The translations under genes and the position numbers were made by a program. Under the pieces are notes generated by a model. It did no database searches, was not told the DNA's origin, and saw only the letters and a program-made list of their open reading frames with translations. Positions 55,829-64,000 of a stretch of DNA of 64,000 nucleotides are shown here, piece after piece. Numbering within the stretch: position 1 is the stretch's first letter; each line of letters opens with the position of its first letter. The stretch covers positions 1,900,765-1,964,764 of the forward strand of contig NZ_LMRP01000001.1 in the NCBI RefSeq assembly GCF_001426185.1, in the 5' to 3' direction. Origin of the DNA: Rhodococcus sp. Leaf247. GTDB lineage: Bacteria; Actinomycetota; Actinomycetes; Mycobacteriales; Mycobacteriaceae.

Positions 55829-55918
55829 TGGCGGAAGCGGAGGGATTTGAACCCACGGACGCTTTTACACGTCTCTCGCTTTCAAGGCGAGTGCATTAGG
55901 CCGCTCTGCCACGCTTCC
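55829..55918 (-). tRNA. tRNA-Ser (anticodon TGA)
   Basis: The acceptor GGAAGCG/CGCTTCC, discriminator G, encoded CCA, a loop CTTGAAA (anticodon TGA) and a long variable arm are seen. Together with CGA and GCT in this window, this covers most serine codons except those read by GGA. Confidence 0.96.
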
Positions 55919-55982
55919 GCATCACATACTAATGGGCCGCCCGCTGCGGTCGACGTCGGCCGTCACGATCACGGGCCCGGCG

Positions 55983-57158
55983 TCAGGCGCGATGCAGGAT
56001 GGACCGGTCGACGTCGGCGACGGACGCCAACCCGGCGAGACCCATCGTGATGTCCAGGTCGCCGAGGAGGCACCGCAGCGCGTGCACGACGCCGTCGCGG
56101 CCGGCCAGACCGAGGCCGTAGACCCAGGGCCTGCCGTAGAGAACGGCGTCGGCACCGAGCGCCAGGGCGACCAGAACATCGGCGCCCGATCGGATGCCCG
56201 AGTCCAGCAGCACCGTCGCCCTGTCCCCCACGGCGGCGGCGACGGGTTCGAGCGCGTCCAGTGCGGCGATCGAGTTGTCCACCTGTCGTCCACCGTGATT
56301 GGAGACGAGTACGCCGTCGGCACCGGAGTCGACGGCAGCGCGGGCGTCATCGGGGTGCAGCACTCCCTTGACGACGACGGGAAGATGCGTCCATTCCTTG
56401 ACTCGCGCGATGTCCGCGAAGCGCAGAGTGTGATTGCCGAACATGCCGACCCACGTGAGGACGGCGATCTGCAGAGCTTCCGCACTCTCCTCGGGTGGGG
56501 CCGCCAGACGAGAGCGGAACACCGGATCGGACAGATAGTTTGCGATGCCCTCGGCGCGCAGGAACGGGAGGTGGCCCAGCGTCAGATCCCTAGGACGCCA
56601 TCCGATTCCGGGGGTGTCCGCGGTGACGACGATGACCTTCGCTCCGGATGCCGTCGCCCGGCGGACCAGCGATTCGGCCACGCCCTCGTCGGACGGCCAG
56701 TACAGCTGGTACCACCAGTTGTCGCCGGACTCGGCCGCGACGTCCTCCATCGGTGTCGACGACGCTGTCGACAGGACCGACCCGATACCGAGTTCGGCTG
56801 CGGCAGAACCGACTGCAGGTTCCGCCGCTGGATGCACCATGCCGAGCACACCTACCGGTGCGGTGAGGATCGGCGCCGCCAGGGGGGTACCGAGCACCGT
56901 GACCGACAGGTCCCGGGCGTCGGGAGCGCTGGCTCCGCGCCACATCCGGGGAACGATCCTGTGCGCGGCGAACGCGTCGACATTGGCCCGAGCGGTGCGT
57001 TCGGTGGACGCACTTCCGGCGATGTAGGCGAAGGACGCCGCGGACAACGTCTCGCGGGCACGGTCCTCGAGACCGTCGGCCGTCATGGGGAGATCGGGCG
57101 AGAGGCCACCGAGCCCGGTCAGGTAGATCTCGTTCTGGAAGTTGCCGAAAGTGCTCAC
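55983..57158 (-). CDS. Lactate 2-monooxygenase-like FMN enzyme
   Basis: This 391-residue FMN-dependent alpha-hydroxy acid oxidase has YIAGSASTERTARANVDAF, GWRPRDLTLGHLPFL, the catalytic His and Arg in LVSNHGGRQVDNS and DSGIRSGADVLVALALG. It closely follows the layout of mycobacterial lactate monooxygenase, which converts lactate to acetate and CO2. The GTG at 57158 is chosen; a TTG two codons upstream is possible. Confidence 0.87.
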   Translation of the reverse strand: MSTFGNFQNEIYLTGLGGLSPDLPMTADGLEDRARETLSAASFAYIAGSASTERTARANVDAFAAHRIVPRMWRGASAPDARDLSVTVLGTPLAAPILTAPVGVLGMVHPAAEPAVGSAAAELGIGSVLSTASSTPMEDVAAESGDNWWYQLYWPSDEGVAESLVRRATASGAKVIVVTADTPGIGWRPRDLTLGHLPFLRAEGIANYLSDPVFRSRLAAPPEESAEALQIAVLTWVGMFGNHTLRFADIARVKEWTHLPVVVKGVLHPDDARAAVDSGADGVLVSNHGGRQVDNSIAALDALEPVAAAVGDRATVLLDSGIRSGADVLVALALGADAVLYGRPWVYGLGLAGRDGVVHALRCLLGDLDITMGLAGLASVADVDRSILHRA

Positions 57159-57237
57159 ACGCAAACGCTAGCGAACGTGCACGCCCGGCTGCACGGTTTC
57201 GCGTTGGTGACCGTCACGCATCCGGCAGGATGGGGCG

Positions 57238-58269
57238 ATGCCGGATCCCTATGTCGCCTCCGCTCATCGTTACGACACCATGCCGTACCGCCTCACCGGT
57301 GCGAGCGGGCTGAAGCTTCCCGCCATCTCACTCGGGCTCTGGCACAACTTCGGAGACGACGTGCCCCTGGCCACTCAGCGCGCCGTCCTGCGCCGCGCAT
57401 TCGACCTGGGCATCACCCACTTCGACCTGGCCAACAACTACGGCCCGCCGTACGGCAGCGCAGAGATCAACTTCGGCCGCATCCTGCGGGAAGACTTCGG
57501 TCCGTACCGAGACGAACTGGTGATCTCCACCAAGGCGGGCTGGGACATGTGGCCCGGCCCGTACGGCTTCGGCGGGTCGCGGAAGTACCTGCTGAGTTCA
57601 CTCGACCGTTCACTCGAACGGATGGGGCTCGACAGCGTCGACATCTTCTACAGTCACCGTCCCGACAAGGAGACTCCGGTCGAGGAGACCGCGGGCGCGC
57701 TGATCAGCGCCGTGCAGCAGGGCAAGGCCCGATACGTCGGCATCAGCTCGTATTCGGCCGCACGCACTCGTCAGATGGCCGCCCTGCTGTCCGACGCCGG
57801 GGTCCCGTTGCTCATCCATCAGCCCAGCTACTCCATGCTGAACCGCTGGATCGAGTCGGATCTGCTGCCCGCGGTCGACGAGTTGGGGGTCGGCATCATC
57901 GCGTTCTCGCCTCTCGCCCAGGGCATGTTGACGAGCAAGTACCTTGGAGGCATCCCCGACGAATCCCGAGCGGCGCAGGGCAAATCGCTCGACCCCGACT
58001 GGTTGACCGAGGACATGCGCGGACATCTGAACGCGCTGAACGACATCGCCTCGGCACGCGGACAGTCGCTGGCGCAGATGGCGCTGGCCTGGGCACTTCG
58101 AGACACACGCGTCACGACGGTGCTGATCGGCGCCTCGTCCGTCGAGCAGCTCGACGACAACGTCGGGGCGCTGGACACCCTGAGTTTCGACGACGATGAA
58201 TTGGCCCGGATCGACGAGCACGCCAAGGAGTCCGGCATCAACCTGTGGGAAGAGCCGTCACGGATCTGA
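57238..58269 (+). CDS. Aldo/keto reductase, YghZ/GPR type
   Basis: This 343-residue AKR resembles glyceraldehyde-3-phosphate reductase YghZ: THFDLANNYGPPYGSAE with catalytic Asp/Tyr, STKAGWDMWPGPYGFGG and SVDIFYSHRPDKE with Lys and His. It ends near IDEHAKESGINLWE. The substrate is an aldehyde or ketone, not identified. It is divergent from the lactate-monooxygenase-like gene. Confidence 0.9.
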   Translation: MPDPYVASAHRYDTMPYRLTGASGLKLPAISLGLWHNFGDDVPLATQRAVLRRAFDLGITHFDLANNYGPPYGSAEINFGRILREDFGPYRDELVISTKAGWDMWPGPYGFGGSRKYLLSSLDRSLERMGLDSVDIFYSHRPDKETPVEETAGALISAVQQGKARYVGISSYSAARTRQMAALLSDAGVPLLIHQPSYSMLNRWIESDLLPAVDELGVGIIAFSPLAQGMLTSKYLGGIPDESRAAQGKSLDPDWLTEDMRGHLNALNDIASARGQSLAQMALAWALRDTRVTTVLIGASSVEQLDDNVGALDTLSFDDDELARIDEHAKESGINLWEEPSRI

Positions 58270-58332
58270 TCCGACACCGGCACGACACCGGCACGACAGT
58301 GCCGTGACAGCGGGGCGGTGCACGCTGAGCGC

Positions 58333-59301
58333 ATGCAACCAGCCATCGAAGCAGACAACCTCGTCAAGAATTTCGGCCGACAGCGCGCGGTGGACGGCGT
58401 CAGCCTGACAGTTCCCCGCGGCGCGGTCTACGGAGTTCTCGGACCCAACGGAGCGGGAAAGACCACCACGGTCCGCATGCTCGCCACCCTGCTGCGCCCG
58501 GACGGCGGCAGCGCACGGGTGTTCGGCCACGACGTCGTCGCGGAGCCCACGGCCGTGCGTTCCCTGGTGGGCGTGACGGGCCAGTACGCGTCGGTCGACG
58601 AAGACCTCACCGCGACGGAGAACCTCGTCGTGTTCTCCCGACTGCTCGGCCTCGGCCGTGCCGAGAGCCGACGACGTGCAAACGACCTTCTCGAGGAGTT
58701 CGCCCTCACCGAGGCCGCATCGAAGCCGTTGAAGAATTTCTCCGGAGGAATGCGGCGGCGACTCGACCTGGCCGCGAGCCTCATCTCGACACCTCCGCTG
58801 CTGTTCCTGGACGAACCCACCACCGGCCTCGACCCCCGCACGCGCGTACAGATGTGGGACACCATCCGCCGACTCGTGTCGGAGGGCACGACGGTCCTGC
58901 TGACCACCCAGTACCTCGACGAGGCCGATCAGCTGTGCGACCGCATCGCCGTCATCGACCGGGGACGCGTCATCGCCGACGGCACCGCCGACAGTTTGAA
59001 GGCGTCGGTGGGAACGTCCACGATGACTCTGGTGATCGCCGACCCCGGACGGACCGAGGAGGCACGTGTCCTGGTCAGCACCCGCCTCGGTCTCGACGCG
59101 TCCGCGGCCACCGGATCGGGCCGCGTCACGGCGCCCATGAAAGATGCGTCGGCGACACCGGACATTCTGATCTCGTTGCGAGACATCGGGATCGACGTCG
59201 CCGAGATCACCGTCGCCAAACCCAGTCTCGACGAGGTCTTCATGTCCATCACCGGTCGGCCCGACTCCGCGGCCGCCACATCCGAGGAGAACGCCGCATG
59301 A
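58333..59301 (+). CDS. DrrA-type ABC transporter ATPase
   Basis: This 322-residue ATPase has Walker A GPNGAGKTT, a Q-loop, the signature FSGGMRRRLDLAASL and Walker B LLFLDEPTTGLD, with the long C-terminal domain typical of daunorubicin-resistance DrrA. It pairs with the next gene; its stop overlaps that start by four bases (ATGA). A GTG at 58318 is a possible alternative start. The exported compound is unknown. Confidence 0.92.
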   Translation: MQPAIEADNLVKNFGRQRAVDGVSLTVPRGAVYGVLGPNGAGKTTTVRMLATLLRPDGGSARVFGHDVVAEPTAVRSLVGVTGQYASVDEDLTATENLVVFSRLLGLGRAESRRRANDLLEEFALTEAASKPLKNFSGGMRRRLDLAASLISTPPLLFLDEPTTGLDPRTRVQMWDTIRRLVSEGTTVLLTTQYLDEADQLCDRIAVIDRGRVIADGTADSLKASVGTSTMTLVIADPGRTEEARVLVSTRLGLDASAATGSGRVTAPMKDASATPDILISLRDIGIDVAEITVAKPSLDEVFMSITGRPDSAAATSEENAA

Positions 59302-60125
59302 CCACCACCCTGACCAGCCCCACCTCGGCGCCCAGCTTCGTCGACGCCCCGGTCGAGCGGATCTCCGTCTCGATGTCCGCTCGCCACACCGTCACGATGG
59401 CGTATCGAGGTCTGCTCAAGCTGAAGCACAACCCGGAGCAGCTGTTCGACGTCGTCTTCGTTCCGGTCGTCTTCACCTTGATGTTCACCTACATCTTCGG
59501 CGGCGCCATCTCCGGCGACATCGCGAGCTACCTGCCGGTCATCATCCCCGGAATCCTGGTCCAGACGGTCATCACCACGTCGATCGTCACCGGCACGCAA
59601 CTTCGTGAGGACATGGACAAGGGCGTCTTCGACCGATTCAAAGCCCTTCCGATCGCACGTATCTCACCGCTGGCGGGCGCCTTGCTCGCCGACGTCGTCC
59701 GGTACGTCATCGCCACCGTCATCACGTTCTCCACAGGTTTCGCCATGGGCTACCGACCCGAGGGCGGTGCGGTAGGAGTTGCGCTCGCCGGCGGCCTGGT
59801 GATCGTGTGCGCATGGTCGATCAGCTGGATCTTCGCCTTGATGGGTGTCCTGATGAGCAAGGCGTCCGCCGTGCAGGGCGTGTCGATGTTGATCCTCTTC
59901 CCGTTGACCTTCCTGTCGAACGCCTTCGTCCCGGTGGACACCATGCCCGGATGGCTTCAGGCCTTCGTGAACGTGAACCCGGTTTCCCAGGTGGTCACCG
60001 CGGTGCGCGAACTCGCCGGAACCGGCCACGCCGGAATCCATGTGGTGTGGTCGCTGCTGGGCGCGGCGGTCATCGTTCTGGTCGTCGCTCCACTCACCGT
60101 GCGCACCTACATGCGTAAGGCCTGA
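59298..60125 (+). CDS. DrrB-type ABC-2 permease
   Basis: This 275-residue membrane protein has about six helices. The motif FRFKALPIARISPLAGALLADVVRYV-like segment (DRFKALPIARISPLAG) and FLSNAFVPVDTMPGWLQAF are hallmarks of DrrB-type ABC-2 permeases. It is translationally coupled to the upstream ATPase. Its 3' end overlaps the opposing SARP-type gene by 19 bases. Confidence 0.9.
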   Translation: MTTTLTSPTSAPSFVDAPVERISVSMSARHTVTMAYRGLLKLKHNPEQLFDVVFVPVVFTLMFTYIFGGAISGDIASYLPVIIPGILVQTVITTSIVTGTQLREDMDKGVFDRFKALPIARISPLAGALLADVVRYVIATVITFSTGFAMGYRPEGGAVGVALAGGLVIVCAWSISWIFALMGVLMSKASAVQGVSMLILFPLTFLSNAFVPVDTMPGWLQAFVNVNPVSQVVTAVRELAGTGHAGIHVVWSLLGAAVIVLVVAPLTVRTYMRKA

Positions 60126-63100
60126 TCCGTCAGCGCGGCCAGGATCGACTCCGCTGCGGCGGCCCGGGTGCGGGGCCGCCGCAGCAGGGCCGTCTCCACC
60201 GCGTCGATGCCGAGCACTCCGCGCGCCAGACCCAGATGCAGGTCGATCGTCATCGACGGAAAGTCCTGTCGCGCCGCGACGGACGTCGCAGCGGCCAGAA
60301 GGATCGGTCCTTCGGGCGATCGCCCGCGGGCGATCAGATACGACCCCACGGCGCAGGCCACAGCACCGAGCTGAGGAAGATCCCCTCGCGCCAGAGCACT
60401 GCGGGGAGCACAGACGCGGGTGCGGATCCACCGAACGAGATCCTCCACCCTGTCGTGATCGCCGTGCAGCACATGCGCATCCACGCAGGCGCAGGCCAAC
60501 ATCACGGCGTACGGATCTCCGATGTCGTCCCACCCCGACCGGCACTGCTCGGCGGCGTCCCGATACAGCGCCAGACCGGTGGACACATCTCCTCCACGCA
60601 GCATCGCCTCGGCCCGAGCTCCGAGAACCGTGGCTCGCGTCTGATGCCTCATCGCCTCGTCGGACGCGACCACAGCAAGCCCCGTGGTGATGCGATCGCC
60701 GTGCCCGAACTCCGACAGCAGAGCCAACCCGTCACCGACACGGTCCGCGGCGACGAGAGACGCAGCGGCGAAGGTCCGCGTCTGGACACTCTCCTCGTAC
60801 GCGTGGAGGCGCCAGAGCAACTGCGCCCCGTGGAGATAGAACTCGGCGGCCTGCTCGTGCCTCCCGGTCTGTCCGTGGATACTTCCCAGTGACTGAGCAG
60901 CCTGAGCCATGCCCCACAGATCGTCGGAATCGTGCGAGATGGACGCCGCGGCGCGAAGATCGCGTTCCGCGCCGTACAGGTCGCCGCGGTTCTCGCGCAG
61001 CGATCCGCGCAACATCAGCGCGGTACCTCGAATCTCCGGGTCGGCAGACCTCACCGCCTCCGCGAGCACCCTCGCCAGCCCCTTGCCGTCGGCCCGGTGC
61101 AGGAGCAAAACCGCCGGGAACCGCAGGGCCGGAGACGTTCCCGGCCTGGCCCGCAGAACGCGTCGCAACGCGGTGCGCGCGCGAGCCGCCTGTCGGGGCG
61201 AGCCTCCGTATCCCAGGTGCGACGCCATGAAGACGTAGGCGAACACGACGATGTCGTCGGGGACACCGCGGGGATCGACATCGGTCGCACCGAGAAGGCG
61301 CACCGACCAATTGACGACTTCCGAATGCGCACCCCGCACAGACCACAGGTAGGCGAGTGCGGGGAAGATCGTGAAGACGTCGGACCAGCGTTGTTCCACC
61401 GCCGCGACACGAAGCACTGCCAGCAGGTTGTCGTGCTCGGCGTCGATCGCCGGAACGACCGCGTTACGGTTGCCGTTCCGATGCAGTTCGAGCGCCTGTA
61501 ATGCGACGGACGACGCCCACGCGACCATCGAGTCGGTGACCGCGTCACGCTCTGCGGGGTCGCGTGCCAGGTGCTCCTCGCCGAATTCACGGACGGTCTC
61601 GAGCATGTGGAACCTCAGCCCGTCCGACTCGTCCACCGTGAGCAACGAGTGCTCCACCAAACCGTCCACCGCATCGTCGATGCGGTCGCCCGGCTCGAAT
61701 TCGGCCACCGCCCGCGCGGCATGCGAGGTGAAGCCGGCAGGAAAGCGGCACAACCGTCGGAGCGCACGACGCTGACCGTCGTCGAGCAGTTGCCAACTCC
61801 AGTCGATGACGGCATGCAGGGTCCGATGCCGCTCCGGTCGAGTCCGATCCTTGCTGCGCAACAACGAGAATCGATCGGCCAACGCGTTGTCGATCTCCTC
61901 GATGCTCATCGACCGAGCACGCGCCGCGGCCAATTCGATGGCCAACGGAAGACCGTCGAGACGGGTGCACAACCGTGCGATCCTGTCCGGGTCGATCACC
62001 ACGGTCGGTCGTACCGCCCGCGCACGGGCGATGAACAGATCGGTGGCCGGTGACCCGCCCGCATCGACATTCAGCGGCGGAAGAGGATAGATCGACTCGG
62101 CAGCGACACCCAGCGGCGTTCGAGATGTGGTCAGGATGCGCACCAGATCGCTCGCGGCGATCAATTCGTCCACCACGCCGGCAACATCGGTCGACACGTG
62201 TTCGCAGTTGTCCAGGATCATCAGAAGAGGACGCGATGTCAGCGTGTCGCGAAGCCGGTCACGCGCGGAATGGACAGGACCGATGGGCAAGGACCCCATC
62301 ACGACGTCCGCCTCGTTCAGTCCCAGGGTTCCACTGATGGCGGCGACCACGTCGTCTCCACTCCGCAGAGGTGCCAACTCGACGACGACAACCGGAACCC
62401 GTTGTGTCGCACGACGACCGATCTCGTGAGCCAGGCGCGTCTTGCCACTGCCGCCGGGACCGGTGACGGTCACCAGTCGCGCCCGGGACAGCAGGCTCTC
62501 CACCGCCGCGATGTCGTCCGTCCGGCCCACGAGCTCGGTGGAGGCGTGACGGACTCCCACCACCGGGTAGCCCGACAGCGCGACCGGCTCGACCGGAACT
62601 GTCGCGCCGAGCAGATCGGCATGCAGTGCCGCGACGACCGGCGACGGATCTATGCCCCACCGATCTGCCAGCAGCTCACGGAGTTCGGCGAACACGGCGA
62701 TCGCATCGGCCGTGCGACCCGCGGCGTGCAGCGCGCTCATCATCGACGACGCCGCGGTCTCGTCGGCACGGTCGCGGTGCCAGCGTCGGCGTGCGATCTC
62801 GATCGCGGACGCGTGGTCACCGACATCCGACGACGCAGCCACAGCGATCGAGTCCAGCGTGTCGCGGATGTCTGCCGCAGCCTTCGCGACGTCGGCCGCC
62901 ACGGTGCTGTCGCCCAGATCACCTCCGGGGTCGCCTCGCCACAGCGCGACCGCGTCGGCGACCGTGTCGAGTGCTTCCGCAGGTTCCAGGGACGATGCCG
63001 ACGCGGCGAGCAGCTGGGCTCGCCACAGGTCGACGTCGTTCGGATCGAGTGAGAGGCGGTACCCGGCCGGTCCTGTCTCGATCATCGGTGCCACCGACCG

Positions 63101-63304
63101 CAGACGCGAGACCTGGGTCTGCACGGCGGACTTCGGCGACTCCGGTCCGCCGTCGGGCCAGAGTTCGTCGATGATCGTCGACACCGAGACGAACTTGCCG
63201 GGAGTCATCGCGAGAAGCGCCAGCAGTGTCCGCGCTCGCAGACCCGGCACACCCGAGAACTGCGTACCGACGCGGATGCGGACGTCACCCAGCAGGCCCA
63301 CCAC
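60107..63304 (-). CDS. Large SARP/AfsR-type transcriptional regulator (BTAD, NTPase, TPR)
   Basis: This 1065-residue regulator starts VVGLLGDVRIRVG with a winged-helix domain (about 1-95), then a bacterial transcriptional activator domain (about 95-245). An NB-ARC-type NTPase follows with P-loop GPGGSGKTR (about 282-290) and LMILDNCEHV, then a TPR-like helical C-terminus. A longer start at 63400 is possible, but the extra 32 codons have lower GC at third positions and would leave only 12 bases to the divergent gene. It may regulate the neighbouring transporter or redox genes. Confidence 0.87.
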   Translation of the reverse strand: MVGLLGDVRIRVGTQFSGVPGLRARTLLALLAMTPGKFVSVSTIIDELWPDGGPESPKSAVQTQVSRLRSVAPMIETGPAGYRLSLDPNDVDLWRAQLLAASASSLEPAEALDTVADAVALWRGDPGGDLGDSTVAADVAKAAADIRDTLDSIAVAASSDVGDHASAIEIARRRWHRDRADETAASSMMSALHAAGRTADAIAVFAELRELLADRWGIDPSPVVAALHADLLGATVPVEPVALSGYPVVGVRHASTELVGRTDDIAAVESLLSRARLVTVTGPGGSGKTRLAHEIGRRATQRVPVVVVELAPLRSGDDVVAAISGTLGLNEADVVMGSLPIGPVHSARDRLRDTLTSRPLLMILDNCEHVSTDVAGVVDELIAASDLVRILTTSRTPLGVAAESIYPLPPLNVDAGGSPATDLFIARARAVRPTVVIDPDRIARLCTRLDGLPLAIELAAARARSMSIEEIDNALADRFSLLRSKDRTRPERHRTLHAVIDWSWQLLDDGQRRALRRLCRFPAGFTSHAARAVAEFEPGDRIDDAVDGLVEHSLLTVDESDGLRFHMLETVREFGEEHLARDPAERDAVTDSMVAWASSVALQALELHRNGNRNAVVPAIDAEHDNLLAVLRVAAVEQRWSDVFTIFPALAYLWSVRGAHSEVVNWSVRLLGATDVDPRGVPDDIVVFAYVFMASHLGYGGSPRQAARARTALRRVLRARPGTSPALRFPAVLLLHRADGKGLARVLAEAVRSADPEIRGTALMLRGSLRENRGDLYGAERDLRAAASISHDSDDLWGMAQAAQSLGSIHGQTGRHEQAAEFYLHGAQLLWRLHAYEESVQTRTFAAASLVAADRVGDGLALLSEFGHGDRITTGLAVVASDEAMRHQTRATVLGARAEAMLRGGDVSTGLALYRDAAEQCRSGWDDIGDPYAVMLACACVDAHVLHGDHDRVEDLVRWIRTRVCAPRSALARGDLPQLGAVACAVGSYLIARGRSPEGPILLAAATSVAARQDFPSMTIDLHLGLARGVLGIDAVETALLRRPRTRAAAAESILAALTDQALRM

Positions 63305-63412
63305 CGGTTGTCCGATGCCGGGCCGCACATCGTTCGCATCGTCTCGTCCGGTCACCGAGTCGAATGGTATGACCTCGTCGCAACTCACGCCCCGCGGCAT
63401 ACCATCGATCCT

Positions 63413-64000
63413 GTGCATGCGATCACACTGACCGAATACGGCGACCCCGATGTCATGGTCTGGAGCGAGGTACCCGATCCCGTACCGGGACCGGGAGAAG
63501 TCCTGATCTCCGTCGCGGCGTCCGCCGTCAACCGAGCGGACCTGCAGCAGCGGCAGGGCAACTATCCGCCGCCGCCCGGCGCCACCGACATCCTCGGGCT
63601 CGAATGCTCGGGTGTGATCGCGGAGGTCGGCGACGACGTCACCGCGTGGAAGGTCGGCGACCGGGTGTGTGCGCTGCTCGCGGGCGGTGGCTACGCCGAG
63701 CAGGTCGTGGTGCCGGCCGGACAGGTCATGCCGGTTCCGGAGGGTCTCGATCTGCACGTCGCCGCGTCGCTCCCCGAAGTCGCGTGCACGGTGTGGTCGA
63801 ACGTCGTCATGTACGCCGGGCTGTCCGCCGGCGACACGCTGCTGATCCACGGCGGCGGCAGCGGCATCGGCACCCACGCGATCCAGGTGGCCAAGGCGCT
63901 CGGCGCACGCGTTGCCGTGACGGCAGGCTCGGCCGAGAAGCTCGAGACGTGCCGGTCCTTCGGCGCGGACATCCTCATCGACTACAAGACGACGGACTTC
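63413..64000 (+). CDS. Zinc-free alcohol dehydrogenase / quinone oxidoreductase (truncated by the window)
   Basis: The first 196 codons of an MDR-superfamily enzyme are present, starting VHAITLTEYGDPDVMVWSEV and reaching the NADPH-binding motif HGGGSGIGTHAIQVAKALG. It resembles PIG3-type NAD(P)H:quinone oxidoreductases; the zinc-binding cysteines of classic ADH are absent. The 3' end lies outside the window. It is divergent from the large regulator gene. Confidence 0.88.
   Translation, partial: MHAITLTEYGDPDVMVWSEVPDPVPGPGEVLISVAASAVNRADLQQRQGNYPPPPGATDILGLECSGVIAEVGDDVTAWKVGDRVCALLAGGGYAEQVVVPAGQVMPVPEGLDLHVAASLPEVACTVWSNVVMYAGLSAGDTLLIHGGGSGIGTHAIQVAKALGARVAVTAGSAEKLETCRSFGADILIDYKTTDF

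Noticed and set aside
63305-63877. Extension of the large regulator frame to 63877
   Set aside because: The extension is antisense to the quinone oxidoreductase gene, and the winged-helix domain starts near 63304.

Overview
This window reads as chromosomal DNA of a high-GC, mycolic-acid-forming actinobacterium, most likely Rhodococcus or a close relative. The evidence is strong G/C bias at third codon positions, frequent GTG starts, many 1- and 4-base start/stop overlaps, an antigen-85-type secreted esterase, a mycobacterial-type DesA3 desaturase with its ferredoxin reductase, and the actinobacterial pair tadA plus tadA-associated protein. No transposase, integrase, rRNA or CRISPR array was seen. 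Genus assignment is inference from gene content, not from a database match.

Layout. 1-8.9 kb: a queuosine-precursor transporter faces a run of same-strand genes (tetR, MMPL transporter, two halves of a heterodimeric ABC exporter, tgt); the last three genes overlap by 4 bases each. 9-14 kb: a monooxygenase-domain membrane protein, a 45-residue small ORF, a front-end-type desaturase, a sterol-desaturase-family protein, a YceI protein and an aldo/keto reductase. 14-17 kb: tRNA-Ser(CGA), a CsbD protein, tadA with its partner, tyrA and a glycolipid-binding-domain protein. 17.4-19.8 kb: a compact restriction-modification cassette (cytosine-5 methyltransferase, putative restriction endonuclease, Vsr). 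20-29 kb: an amino-acid-oxidase-like flavoprotein, CorA, the reductase/DesA3 operon, a PAS-GAF-GGDEF-EAL protein, a LapA-like protein, a second CsbD protein and a ZIP transporter. 29-35.6 kb: an OhrR-like operon, a cluster of structured repeats, a proline-rich secreted protein divergent from a two-component system, and a divergent MFS pump/MarR pair. 35.7-50.3 kb: acyl-CoA, SDR, amidohydrolase and luciferase-like genes with three regulators, resembling a catabolic accessory region. 50.4-64 kb: tRNA-Arg(ACG), tRNA-Ser(GCT) and tRNA-Ser(TGA), an aminotransferase, a second repeat cluster, the secreted esterase, a PucR-type regulator, a lactate-monooxygenase-like flavoenzyme, an aldo/keto reductase, a DrrAB-type ABC transporter, a large SARP/AfsR-type regulator and a truncated quinone oxidoreductase.

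How the genes work together. YhhQ and Tgt form a plausible queuosine salvage module, but Tgt has unusual residues at substrate-reading positions and is translationally coupled to an exporter. TadA should act on the tRNA-Arg(ACG) encoded 36 kb away. One TetR regulator (40.7 kb) appears to control two divergent promoters through a shared palindrome. The two-component system has hexamer repeats spaced 11 bases apart in the intergenic region it shares with the proline-rich protein gene. The features I consider least explained are a family of about 80-base nested hairpin repeats present at 30.5 and 52.7 kb, and the altered Tgt pocket.
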